A stretch of DNA of 64,000 nucleotides from Symsagittifera roscoffensis. Taxonomy: Eukaryota > Xenacoelomorpha > Acoela > Convolutidae. The notes below the pieces were generated by a model. The model saw only the letters and a program-made list of their open reading frames with translations. It was not told the origin of the DNA and made no database searches. Position numbers and translations under genes: made by a program. Position 1 is the stretch's first letter. The number at the start of each line of letters is the position of its first letter. The DNA is taken from NCBI RefSeq assembly GCF_963678635.1, contig NC_087068.1, positions 20,628,914 through 20,692,913 of the forward strand, read 5' to 3'. This document shows positions 1-9,678 of the stretch, piece after piece.

Positions 1-182
1 ATCAATTTGTTTTCATTTTGAGAATATTTACTGCATATGGGAAAAGAGTTCATATATCAAATATCAAATTATTGCTGTTTTGGGGGTAAATTTTACTGCT
101 TTATTTATTCTAAATGGTTAATCTAAAATTATGATTCTAGAAAAAAAATTTCTGTTTTTTTGTAGATGATTGATGATTGTGC

Positions 183-275
183 CTGTGAAGAAAAAGAGAA
201 AAAGAGAAAACATTTTTTTAAAATGGTTAGTTTTGTTTCGAATTTAATAGAATAATTTATTTAATTCGTACTTAC
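183..275 (-). other. Candidate 93-nt intron just after the accessory-ORF stop (copy A)
   Basis: On the minus strand AAG|GTAAGT (donor at 275) comes one base after the TAA stop. The acceptor is a long pyrimidine tract ending TTCTTCACAG|G at 183, with CTAAC-type branch sequence upstream. The donor is shared with copy B (9675). The location in a 3'UTR and the strong sites are seen directly; use in vivo is inferred. Confidence 0.5.
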
Positions 276-276
276 C

Positions 277-395
277 TTATTCGTCGGTGAAGAAGCCATA
301 GGGGAAAACATCGTGGTTTATTTCTGATGATGTTATCAGTTTAGCTAGTAAGCGAATGATGTATTTAGTTTGGAGAAGTGGCCAAAGCAATTAGA
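277..395 (-). pseudogene. C-terminal remnant of accessory ORF4 (copy A)
   Basis: The minus frame ends in the peptide FPYGFFTDE followed by TAA, matching FPHGFFPDD at the end of the 602-aa ORF in copy B (9679-11487). Homology stops abruptly near 395, where sequence matching the region after pol (B 15692 onward) begins. This marks an internal deletion relative to B. Only about 39 codons remain. Confidence 0.7.
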
Positions 396-984
396 GTGTG
401 GTCGGGTTATTTATTGGTTTTTTGACAAGTAGGTTGGGTTTAAGCAGTTTTTGTTGAGCGGAAAGTTGGAGGTTTATTAAGGGACTTCCTAGTTTTATTT
501 TTATTTATTAATGGATGATTGGCAAAATTTGAGAGTTATTTGTACTTTAGGCTAAATGATCATGTCGATTTGGTCTTTAGGTAATTTAAAATTTTTGCTT
601 GAGGGTAATTCGAGGTCTAAGCTGGGACCGTATTGTTGATTTTTGTTCTAGTTCATAGTGGAGGGTCGTAATATTAAAGTTTTAATGATTTAAGTTGTCA
701 AATTTGAACGGGTTGCTTATTTTTGACCTGGAGATCTTAAATTTATAGTTAGAGATACGCTTGAAGGTGATTGTTTGTCGGCTAAAGAAGTCGTGTCAAA
801 AATAAGTTGACGATTCGGAACGGTTCTTATTGGCTGTAATTGAACTAGTTTGTTCAAGTGCTTTCCAGCATGAATTTTGAGAAAAAGTTTGGTCCATGAA
901 AATATCTTCAAGAGGTGAAAATTTTAATTTAATATAAAGGGGTTTTTGACTTTCAACTTTCTTTAATATTTAGATTGCGGGATG
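396..984 (-). other. Conserved non-coding block downstream of pol (copy A)
   Basis: Aligns by eye with 15692-16239 of copy B, including the shared plus-strand strings tttttgacaagt, actttaggctaa and gcttatttttgacctggag. No coding frame is visible in either copy. It may hold an RNA signal or simply be 3' flank of pol; the function is unknown. Confidence 0.55.
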
Positions 985-1740
985 ATTGTTTTGTAATCTT
1001 TTCGTGGCTGATTACGAAGTCGCGATGATTGTCTATGTGGAGATTTTTCTTTTTGATCTTGAGTTATAATTTATTCTTTTAACTTCTAATTTTCAATTTT
1101 TTCTTTCTGTTTGAGTGATTTTTTTTTGTTGGCCAAATTTTTTGATTTTTGTTTGGGAAGTTCTTTGTCCTTTTTATCTAATTGTTTTTGGATGGGGTAC
1201 ATATCAGTGCTTTGATTTTGATGTCGTTCTGAGCTATTTTGAATAACTGTGAGTCCTGTAAAAGAGTATAGTTGATTAAGTTCTCGAAGGGCGTACTCTT
1301 TCGGGTAATAAAGTAAAAGAGTGTTTCGATCTTGAACGATTTCTTTTTTGTTTAAATCTGTAAGTTTGATGTTACATCAGTGGTTTTATCAATTAATTGA
1401 TATGGTCCTTTTTTGAGTGCTTGTAATTTTTTAGAAATTCTTTTTTGTGTTGTAAAATTTGGAGTTAAAACATATATTCCGATTTTTAAATTTGTAGCTG
1501 GGGTTTTAAATCGGGAATTTATTTGGAAATTAATACTTTGTCTTTGTAATACATTTTTTGTTACTTTGTGATAAACTTCGTTGTGTTTTTTGTCTCTGTT
1601 TAAAATCCATTCGATGAGTGTACCGAAAGCTAATTTTAAAATTTGTGGACGATGAAAGTGATGTTCATCGTGGGCATGTAGTGGTAGTTTATAACATATT
1701 GATTCTTTAGTGGGTTGACAATAACCTTCTGTATTTTTGT
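985..1740 (-). pseudogene. pol C-terminal fragment (integrase C-terminus), copy A
   Basis: Homologous over its length to the 3' end of the pol ORF in copy B (about 16250-17030), covering the region after the integrase DDE core and the GPY/F-like C-terminal domain. Short matching peptides occur in the minus frames, but frameshifts and stops interrupt them. The match ends at about 1740, where unrelated sequence begins. Confidence 0.7.
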
Positions 1741-1744
1741 CTAA

Positions 1745-2365
1745 TTGTCATGTTATGCATTCCCTTGCATAAAACTAAATAGGTGTCCATATATCCGGTG
1801 GCGGTTGCAGTACGTGTTTATCGGGGCGCAAAGTGCTGCTACGCTCAAACTCTGTTAGTATACAATTTTTTTTGTTCACTTTGCATTTTCTTTGTTTTCA
1901 TCAAATTGAAATCTTAAAAAACTTCTCCCTAGTGCAATTTAAAATCTTTTCATCTATTTTCTATCCTTGTCATAGACAATAGTCATCTCTAGGGCCCAAT
2001 TTTCCTAAAATTTCGGTTTTTTAACCCTAGTTTTGAAAAAAAAATGAAAAAATATGCCCAAATACCTTGTTTTTTGGTGGATTTCAGAGGTTTGGGTTGG
2101 GACGCGAATTTTTCTCATGTTGAAGTTCTGGGTCTGCTTTTTGTAACTAATCTGGGTCTTATTGGTTAGATCTTGCGTCTCACAGAACAATATTTCACGA
2201 TTTTTTGAAAAAGTTGAAAAATTTGACCTACAGAATCCATTAAAAATTGTGCCATTTTTGGCGTGTTTTTCGAGGATTTTTCGTACAATTTGTGTCCTAA
2301 ACTTTAATTTTTGTGCTCAAAATGGTGTCTAACATTTACGGACAATCATATTCGGATTGTCTGTA
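1745..2365. other. Unassigned filler inside copy A
   Basis: About 620 bp with no match to copy B and no convincing ORF. It replaces the stretch that in B contains most of gag, protease, RT and RNase H. It could be a small insertion or deletion-repair filler; no terminal repeats were recognised. Confidence 0.35.
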
Positions 2366-2367
2366 AC

Positions 2368-2610
2368 TTAATTTTTGTCACCTTTTAAAAAAATCAATTT
2401 TTTGGTACTTGCGTTTCTTCGTTTTGAAAATCGTTTCCTAATAAACTGTATTTGTTTGTTAATAATTTTCTTTGTTAGTGTTTGTCTTTTTGTTCTTATG
2501 TATCCTATTGTATGTCTGTGTGGTGTGATTAGGAGGTCGTATTTTTCGTCGTTAATTAAATAATTGAGTATCTTGATTGTTTGTTTGTTTCCTAAATTGT
2601 CTCTTGACAT
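2368..2610 (-). pseudogene. ORF0-like basic reading frame (copy A)
   Basis: An 80-codon minus frame whose C-terminal part contains RKRFSKRRNA, matching RKRFSKNRNA in ORF0 of copy B (24445-24801). The N-terminal part differs and the frame starts further upstream than in B. It sits between the leader and the filler. The matching basic block suggests the same N-terminal gag-like or leader product; the rest is lost. Confidence 0.45.
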
Positions 2611-3129
2611 AAGGTTTAGGATGATGGATGCAATATTTGGATTAATGATTTCTAATGTCCTAAACTGTTAATTCTTACCATTTTTTGTGGTTAGCTTATC
2701 TTGGGTTGTTTTATTGGGTTGGAGAGAAAAGCGTATATTGAATCCTGAGAATGATTTTTACTTTCTCGTGACTAATTCTAAGCTAAGATAGACCTACCTA
2801 ATCTTAATTAATGGTTGTGATTTGTGATCAAGGGTTGGAGAATAGTAAATCGATCCACAAGGTTCAGGTATAATTAAAACGCAAGTAGTTCGTTAGATAC
2901 TGTTTTATGACTTACTAAGTTTAAGTACTATCCTGGGTCAGTTAAGAGGGGGGATCAGGTGAAGGATGAGTAACCGAAATTCTTCACTGTTTATCCTAAT
3001 AAGAATGGTTAGTTCTTGAAAAATTTCTGTTAATTCTGGGTCTTTATTAAAGATTGGGTATTGAATCGACGTTTGAGGCGGTTAGACACTAATTTAATTT
3101 GGGATGGGGAGAAAACAAATGTTCTCTTT

Positions 3130-3509
3130 GATCCAAGGATAAGCCTTGATGATCAGAAATTTAGATAAAATTAACTTATTTTAATTTAAGTGAAATTAAT
3201 TTAAAGATCCAAGGGAAGCCTTGATGATCAGAATATATAGATAAAGTAAATTTATTTTGATTTAGTTGAAATCAATTTAAAGATCTAAGGAAAGCCTTGA
3301 TGATGACAATATTTAGATAAAGTTATTTTATTTTAAGTTAAGTGAAATTGATTTAAAGATCGAAGGGAAGCTTTGATGATCAGAATATTTAGATAAAGTT
3401 AATTTATTTTAATTTAAGTGAAATTAATTTAAAGATCCGAGGGGAGCCTTGATGATTTGTTACTTTAAATGAAATTAAATGAAGTGAAAACAAGGATAAG
3501 CCTTGATAA
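3130..3509 (-). repeat. 76-bp tandem repeat with palindromic core in leader (copy A)
   Basis: Five units start at 3130, 3206, 3282, 3358 and 3434, spaced exactly 76 bp, with a sixth partial core at about 3491. Each begins GATC and carries the dyad CAAGG...CCTTG (for example CAAGGATAAGCCTTG), followed by an A/T-rich spacer. Copy B has only two units, 60 bp apart (25070 and 25130). Confidence 0.9.
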
Positions 3510-3855
3510 ATTTTAGGTAAAGGTTTAAATGAAGAAAAGGTTAAGTGTTTAGTTTTGATGATGTTAATGTTTTGAGGTTTGCTGTTATGTTTTAGGCGAT
3601 GAAGCTGGGATGAAAGGATGATATATATACTAACAATTATGCTTTATACTAACTAAATTTTGTATTTTACATTCAATAAAAAAGTTTTCCAAGATGTTTT
3701 TAAGGAGAACGACAAGAGTTTTTTTTATCAATCGTTATTGTATAATTATTAGGTTTAGGGCCATGAAAGGTTATTGAAGATGTTTCTTCAAAATTTTTTG
3801 TCAGTAAATGAACATTTAAATTTACTGGAAGTATTCTAAATATAAAAGTTTGATG

Positions 3856-3999
3856 TCATTTTTGTCGTACAATCATGAAATCGATTGGTAGATTTCTTCC
3901 TAGTCGTACTTCGTCTCTTGTCCGAGGTCTTCTTCCAATACCGGGTAATTCTCGTATTGTTCGGAAAATTGGCTCTGATCTATTGAGTCGTGGAGACAT
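3856..3999 (-). CDS. Conserved leader ORF, truncated version (copy A)
   Basis: A 47-codon minus frame starting MSPRLNRSEPIFRT and ending at TGA (3858-3856). It matches the 77-aa leader ORF of copy B (25481-25714) residue for residue in its core (for example ELPGIGRRPRTRD). After the TGA the same frame goes on matching B (TFIFRIL versus TFVFRIL), so the TGA is a later nonsense change. Its presence in two diverged copies supports a real leader peptide. No known domain recognised. Confidence 0.5.
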   Translation of the reverse strand: MSPRLNRSEPIFRTIRELPGIGRRPRTRDEVRLGRNLPIDFMIVRQK

Positions 4000-4103
4000 T
4001 TCTACTAAATTTTGTCATATAAAATTTTTTTTAATGTTGTGTTTGTCTAATTCTAGTCTATTTTTTCTAAATCTAGGATAGTTAAAGTCTGTTGGAGACT
4101 TTT

Positions 4104-4114
4104 TGGTCGCACCA
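4104..4114 (-). promoter_or_regulatory. Primer binding site (copy A)
   Basis: Minus-strand TGGTGCGACCA, two bases inside the LTR end. Identical 11 nt occur in copy B; beyond this the copies differ. TGG at its start is the complement of a tRNA CCA end. Confidence 0.75.
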
Positions 4115-4116
4115 GA

Positions 4117-4494
4117 TGAGTTATATCCTTTTGGTTACAACTCAAAGAGTAATTTAGGATAAGGTACACCGTCTACTCTTCCTGCTATTTTATTTTCAAC
4201 CGGATAGATACATGCAACTTCTTAGTCTAATACCAATCTTATTCTTACTCTTATATCTCCTAGTCTCAATAGATCTAGTGTACACCGGTTTATGCGAGTT
4301 AGATCCAGAATGAGAACAACTGTATTCTACGTTTAATTCAAAATGCTCTGATGTTGAAACTACAAGTAGTTTCAACACTTACAAATAAGTGGGTTGTTAG
4401 TTTGATGGAGTATATTGGTTAGTATTTAATATTTTATAGAGATAAAATATCATAATAACAACCAATGATAAATACTAGTTTAGATCTGGTTCCA
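4117..4494 (-). repeat. 5' LTR of copy A
   Basis: A 378-bp LTR with TG...CA ends. It is clearly related along its length to the 410-bp LTRs of copy B but has several indels. It contains the same position-matched palindrome (4352-4377) with compensating base changes. Confidence 0.85.
4352..4377. promoter_or_regulatory. LTR palindrome, 12-bp arms (copy A)
   Basis: Arms TGTTGAAACTAC and GTAGTTTCAACA around AA. The copy B version has TGCTGAAATTAC and GTAATTTCAGCA, so two positions changed on both arms in step. Confidence 0.8.
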
Positions 4495-7400
4495 CCTAGC
4501 TGATTTTGCGTGGAAATGAAAAATAGACAAAAAAAGACAAAACACACGAAAACAAAATTTCTCCCCATTTTCGGATCAAAAACGGATAACAATTTCGTTT
4601 GATCATGCTGGGTGTGATTTTTTCATTCAGAAAAAACAACTGAACCCTATTGAAGATATTGAACGCTTGAATGAAAATGTAAAAGACATTTTACCTCCGA
4701 TAGTTTTTTGCTAAGTTCTAGGAGTTTGAAAATAGCCAATTCAGCCATGGTACTCTGGACTATTTAATGCGCGCTTTGAAGATTTTTTTTTCACAATGCT
4801 AAAAGAGTACTGCCAACTATTCATGCGTGTAGATTATACCACACAACAAAACTGTTCCAAATTGAGGCTAGCTACTCGGTCGTACTAATTTCGTACATCT
4901 AATATTTTCACAATTGATCTTCGACGTTGTCCAAAATTTACAGTTTTCCAATATTTTCTTTTGCCAAAAACTATTCGAGATAAATTAAAGGGCAGCTGGA
5001 ACCTTGAGGGCTTTGCCCCGATATACGAGCAGCCTTGTTCGCTCTTTAACCAGCATTTTTGACGGATTTTTTGATACCCTCAGAAGACAAAAAGCTCAAG
5101 TTGAGTTCATACTTTGAGCTCAAGTTTAAAAATCAACAGGGATCATTAAGTCACAAAGTGTGAATCGGAGACTACTTTGACAATTTAGTGTACCCAAAGC
5201 GCGTCAAATTTTCATGTGTTTTATTAGCAGCCAATTAACCAATCTGAGGAATTATTTAAGAATCATCTGAGTAATAAGCTTTCATCTAAACAATTTGCCA
5301 ATAAGAGCGAAATTAATAACTTTGTATTCGAGATTGATTTTGAGGGTAACAATTTTAAAAGAAGAACAATTTAATTTTTTTTTGAAATTTTTTCGAGGCT
5401 CTTAATTTGGGAATTTTTTTGACGTGAAATTACTTCAAACACACTTAAATTCAGTCGGAGCGCTCAAAATACTCCGTTCAAAATACTTCGAGAAGTTTTT
5501 TTATTTTATGAAGGTTACTTGCTTTGCTATGGACCGCCAGTTGTTGAATAGCAACAAAACATTACATGCTACCAAATATCAACTATAATGAATTGGTGCC
5601 CCGCAAATTAAAAAAAATAAACTTAGTTTTTAACTCATTTCTTGTCAGCCGCAGATCGCTTACGGTTACGGTTCGGTTCTTGTCTAACTTTTGAGATGAA
5701 TTAATAATTATTAATTTACCAGGATTTTAAACACTGGACTGGCATCTGTGAATTGATGAGCCAATTAACTCCTGATTTATCACGTGATGAAAAATTGACA
5801 GGTCGAGTTTTCCTGATTGTATCTTTTTATGAACTCAATTCTTGGTCTGCCCCCCCCCCCCTTTTACTCAGATTCATTTTGAAGTCGATCGACTAAAAGT
5901 ATTTTGAACAATGATTGGACTTCATATGTAACGTAGATTAGGATAGACTCTATTCTAGCTCGATAATGCAGCATTTGTTAATAATGTATTTTCTTATGCC
6001 TTTGTCTTTTGAATGCATCTTGTTCATCACTATATCATCCGGATGTTATAAAAGCCCTCCTAGAGACCTTTCGTTTTGAAAATTCAATTTGATTCAGAAG
6101 AATTACGTTTTATTCCATATACCGAGAATACCCTCGATGTCATAGAGATGTTTCAAATACATCTGACCATCAGAAATATTTAAGTCCGAAGTATAATAGA
6201 AGCCTGATTGACCCAAAAAATCCTTAAGAAAGGAATAACATACAGGAAGTGTAAAGATTTACATTTTCGCATTTTTAACATAAAAAACGAGCACTTTTCA
6301 GTTTTGACAAAACCTAACACCACTATCCCTTCCCCTCCTCGGTCGTAGTTTTTTTAAGAAAAAAATGCGGGTAAAAATTATGACAAAATGGGTCTAGTGT
6401 ATCAAGAGAGTTCAAAAAAATCATTTTCTTCAAACTTAGAAAAGTCGACAGCTGTCAGAAGATAAGCTCTAGTATCGTCAATGTCAATATGTATGGTATT
6501 TTGACAATGAGAGTTTGACCTTTTAAAAGTTTTGAAACAAGAGACGACCTTTATGGGCGCGGGGGGGGGGGGGGGGGGGGGGTTTAGCTTGATTTAAAAT
6601 TGTGCTGAGATGAGCGATTTGGCTGCAAATAAACGTGCTGCCTTGTGAAGTTTTTTGGATCAGGAGCCATAAGCTCGGCCTTTAAGAAAGAGATGAAAAT
6701 TTTACTTTATTTTCGTTTCCTCATTTTAATTTGACAAGGAAACAAACTTGTCCGAAAAGTTCATTTAATGATTAAATTTTAATATGTTCTTGAGTTTTAA
6801 TTAACTTACCAATCTGCCTGCCTTGGTTTTTGCCACATTTCTGAAAAGGGAAATCCCTCATTGGCAAATAACCAAACGCGCAAATTTTTTTTAACCTAGC
6901 ACAGCTCAATAATGAAAACTTCGAAAAAATGAGATGAAGAGTCAGTCAATTTTGGACAGTTTTAAGGGAGTTATTTGGTTGAGAACTTACGAATGCATGA
7001 GAAAAACCCCTCATTGAAAGAATATCCGTTTGGTTTTAAACACGACTCGAGTTAATTCTTAAAGTAATAAACCTTTTAATACTCACGGAGAACCAAAACA
7101 ACTACATTGGTCAAATAAAGAAAGGAATTTTTTAAGTGATGAGCATTTCAATTCTTTCGGAGTAAAATGTCGTGTTCTGTGAATCTTCAAAGTAAATTTA
7201 ATTGCATTAGTTTGCCCCTCTTCGCATTTTTAGCTGTTATTTTTGTACGGTTGTTATCTTCTAATTTTTTTTGTTACGGCGGAACCACCGCTTTCTTTCT
7301 CGATTTTTATAAGGCAAAAAACGGCGATTCCGCCTTGAAAAAAAAGAAGAAATAATAAAATTAACTTGGAAATTAATCAACAAAATTTCGTCTGATCCAA

Positions 7401-7673
7401 ATCTGGCCACAGGACTCATGAAAATTAATCATTACTTACTTATTTTTTCTTCCTGATGAACGTTTTTTTTTCTGATTTCAAAACGAGTTCAATTGACAAA
7501 GCATTTTATTAACTTCTAAATGAAATGAAGTTTGTTTTATCTTTTCATACCAAAGAAAATTACAGCATTGTTAAGAAAATAGAAAAAAATTGAATACGGA
7601 ACCGTAAGTAACGTTTGAGATGAAAAAAAAACAGAACGTTCCTCATGTACAATAAAGTGAAAGTGGATTTGAA
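4495..7673. other. Spacer between elements, no gene seen
   Basis: AT-rich sequence without credible coding frames. It contains a dispersed repeat copy (about 4700-5037, ending in the GGGCTTTGCCC / CGAGCAGCCTTG signature), a C12 run (5850-5861) and a G22 run (6561-6582). The stretch right of 4498 resembles 63705-63770 (shared TGATTTTGCGT and AAACACAC...GAAAACAAA), so copy A appears to have landed in or beside another dispersed repeat. Confidence 0.5.
6561..6582 (+). repeat. G22 homopolymer
   Basis: Twenty-two consecutive G on the plus strand, preceded by GGGCGC, in otherwise AT-rich sequence. Confidence 0.9.
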
Positions 7674-7677
7674 GAAG
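7674..7677. repeat. Target site duplication, left (GAAG)
   Basis: GAAG directly abuts the left LTR and is repeated at 26212-26215 after the right LTR. A 4-bp duplication fits Ty3/Gypsy-type integrases. Confidence 0.88.
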
Positions 7678-8087
7678 TGAGTTAGGACCGATGGGTATAA
7701 CTCATAGAGTAATTTCGGATAGGGTACACCGTCTGCTCGTCACGCTATCTTATTTTCGGCCGGATAGGTTCGTGCAACTTCTTAGTCTAACACCGATCCT
7801 AATCTTACTCTTATACTGTCTAGTCTCAGGTTGTTTAACTAGTCTCTGCTAGGCTCAATAGATCTAGGGTATACTGGTTTATTGCGGCAGCTGAAGTACT
7901 CGGGAGAGTTCAACTAATTTCTAAGTTAAATTCAAATCTCTCTGGTGCTGAAATTACAAGTAATTTCAGCACTTACAAATAAGTGGATTGTTAGTTAGAT
8001 GGATCATGATTGGTTAATATTAAATACTTTACATTGGTAAAATATCTAATTTATCCAATCATAAAATGTAGTTTAGATCAGGTTCCA
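7678..8087 (-). repeat. 3' LTR of copy B
   Basis: 410 bp, TG...CA, 407/410 identical to 25802-26211. It contains a 28-bp palindrome (7945-7972) and CCAAT/ATTGG boxes near 8011-8015 and 8055-8059 that could act in either direction. Confidence 0.95.
7945..7972. promoter_or_regulatory. LTR palindrome, 13-bp arms (left LTR)
   Basis: Arms GTGCTGAAATTAC and GTAATTTCAGCAC separated by AA, a perfect inverted repeat. The same is present at 26069-26096 and in altered but still self-complementary form in copy A. Either an RNA hairpin or a dyad protein site; the sequence does not decide. Confidence 0.85.
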
Positions 8088-9599
8088 CCCATCCGGGTTT
8101 TACAGAGTTTTTTAGAATAGTCTTTCTGCAATTCAAAAGATGGATGATGGACGTTGGTATTTGGCGAACTTCTTATTTCTTCTGGGTTTTCTTATTAGAG
8201 AAGTCCCAGATTCAATCGTTGTGTCTTCTCAAGACAACGACTGGGTTTTCGCAACAAACTCAAATCTGATTTCAGAATGGTTGGCTATGTCAGGTTTTTC
8301 TGTTTCATTGGTGAGAACTTCTTTGTGTTTGACCTTGTCTGGGAATGGCGTGGAGATTGTGCGTGGAGGGGATGCCTGGTTACTCGGATCTGTACGTATA
8401 CTTGAACATCGAGGTGGTCATTGGTCTAGTTCAATGAAGTCCTTTTCTGCGAAGTCAAGTCGTACTCTAAATCCTTTGAGTTGTGATTGTGGGCGGCATA
8501 TTGATTGTAGTTGGCCATTATTTCTCGAGTGTAGTAGGGTCGTTTTGTCTTTGGATGTTCGTCCTTGGTGTTGTATTCTGATCTATGTATTGCATAATGT
8601 AATTTACATTTTATAAAACTTTTATTAGTTTAATATTTTTTAATTATGATTTTAGTTAGTTGTTTTCACAAAAGTTTTTTGTTTTAGTTCAGTTATTTTG
8701 AAGAGTTACTCACCCTTGAGTAGCTCTTATTAAAAATAGGGGTATGGTCACAAAGCGTGGATGTAGCGCGGTGGGTTAGGCCGGCTATAGAGCATGCTCA
8801 GGACGTCCTTCCTGGTGGGTTAGGCCAGGAGTGGGAGTATGATTGCATGCGGTTTTTGTGAGAGGTCCTGTTATGTGACAACGTTTTATGTTGGGTTTGT
8901 TGTGGTTTTTCTTATGTTTTGTTGGTTGTGTCCTTTTTTCAAAAATCAAATTGTTTGTGGTATGGGTTTGTCTTTCGACTTTTTTGTGTTTTATTATTTC
9001 TTTCTTAGACTTTATAATAGTCTTCAAAAGAATAAATTATCCAGTTTTAAACTGGGTTAATCCGGTTTGGGTACCGTTGGTTTCCTTTTCTTAGTCATGC
9101 TGTTATGCTATGTGTTGTGGTGTTTAGTAAGCTGCATTGGTTAGTTTTGTTTAGTATATAATTCCTTTCCAACCGGGTTAAAGGAAAGTTTGAAACGTGT
9201 TATCTTGTGTTAGAGTTATCAAGTGTGAAAGCTTGAAACTGAAATTCATTATTTTAAACAATTCTTCGTGGGCGAGCTGTGCGAGTTTGGATAGAATTCT
9301 TGTGCGAGTGAATGAAAATAGCAAAAGGTTAGTACTGTATTTGCTTCTTATTAATTTACTACATAGAATTTTATCTTTACTGCTAGTTGTTGGGGAAAAT
9401 TAAGTTACAAATTTTCATCATTATTAGATTTACTGCTTGTGGGGGAAAAATTTATAAATTAATTTACTGCATTGGTATTATATTTATTTAATTGTTGGTG
9501 CAAAAATTTAATAGGGTTTTAAACAGTTTTGAAGAAGTTTGCTATTTTTTATTTTTCTTTTGTGAATTTTTCAGATGATCTAGGATGAAGGCTAAAATT
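8088..9599 (-). other. 3' untranslated region of copy B
   Basis: No minus-strand frame of note between the candidate 3' intron and the 3' LTR. The bases next to the LTR read GGATGGG on the minus strand, a weak polypurine tract interrupted by T. The plus strand carries a 158-codon ORF (8140-8616). Confidence 0.5.
8140..8616 (+). CDS. Antisense ORF inside the 3' LTR of copy B, unknown product
   Basis: A 158-codon plus-strand ORF starting 53 bp inside the element from the left LTR, antisense to all other element genes. The predicted protein starts MDDGRWYLANFLFLLGF, has a cysteine-rich stretch (CDCGRHIDC, near residues 115-123) and a hydrophobic C-terminus (WCCILIYVLHNVIYIL). The DNA here looks richer in G/C than the flanking 3'UTR. 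No family recognised. By position it resembles antisense genes of some retroviruses driven from the 3' LTR, but it may equally be a chance frame; the homologous region of copy A is outside the window, so conservation cannot be tested here. Confidence 0.3.
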   Translation: MDDGRWYLANFLFLLGFLIREVPDSIVVSSQDNDWVFATNSNLISEWLAMSGFSVSLVRTSLCLTLSGNGVEIVRGGDAWLLGSVRILEHRGGHWSSSMKSFSAKSSRTLNPLSCDCGRHIDCSWPLFLECSRVVLSLDVRPWCCILIYVLHNVIYIL

Positions 9600-9675
9600 C
9601 TAAAGAAAACATGGATAAAGAATGGTGAGTTTCTAATATTTAAATTAGTTAGTAATATGTATAATTCATACTTAC
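9592..9675 (-). other. Candidate intron just after the ORF4 stop (copy B)
   Basis: On the minus strand the TAA stop of ORF4 (9681-9679) is followed at once by CAG|GTAAGT (donor at 9675). The sequence TACTAAC at 9654-9648 matches an ideal branch site. Possible acceptors are ATATTAG (AG at 9634-9633, 43-nt intron), TTTTCTTTAG (9601-9600) and TTTTAG (9593-9592, 84-nt intron). The donor is conserved in copy A, where a much stronger acceptor exists. Confidence 0.5.
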
Positions 9676-9678
9676 CTG

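Larger units (their letters stand above)
1..4494 (-). mobile_element. Copy A: decayed, internally deleted env-class LTR retroelement, 3' end outside window
   Basis: This is a second, older copy of the family represented by the complete element at 7678-26211, in the same (minus) orientation. Going left from its 5' LTR (4117-4494) it keeps the PBS, leader, a leader ORF, tandem repeats and an ORF0 relative. It then has about 640 bp of unrelated sequence (1745-2365), the C-terminal part of pol (about 985-1740), the non-coding block after pol (396-980), and the last codons of the accessory ORF (277-395). Most of gag-pol and all of the ORF-X/env region are missing compared with copy B. Stops and frameshifts show it is dead. 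Its 3' LTR lies left of the window. Confidence 0.82.

Noticed and set aside
8785-9027. 80-codon minus-strand ORF in the copy B 3'UTR
   Set aside because: Low-complexity Lys/Thr/His composition from a T/G-rich plus strand; no support as a gene.
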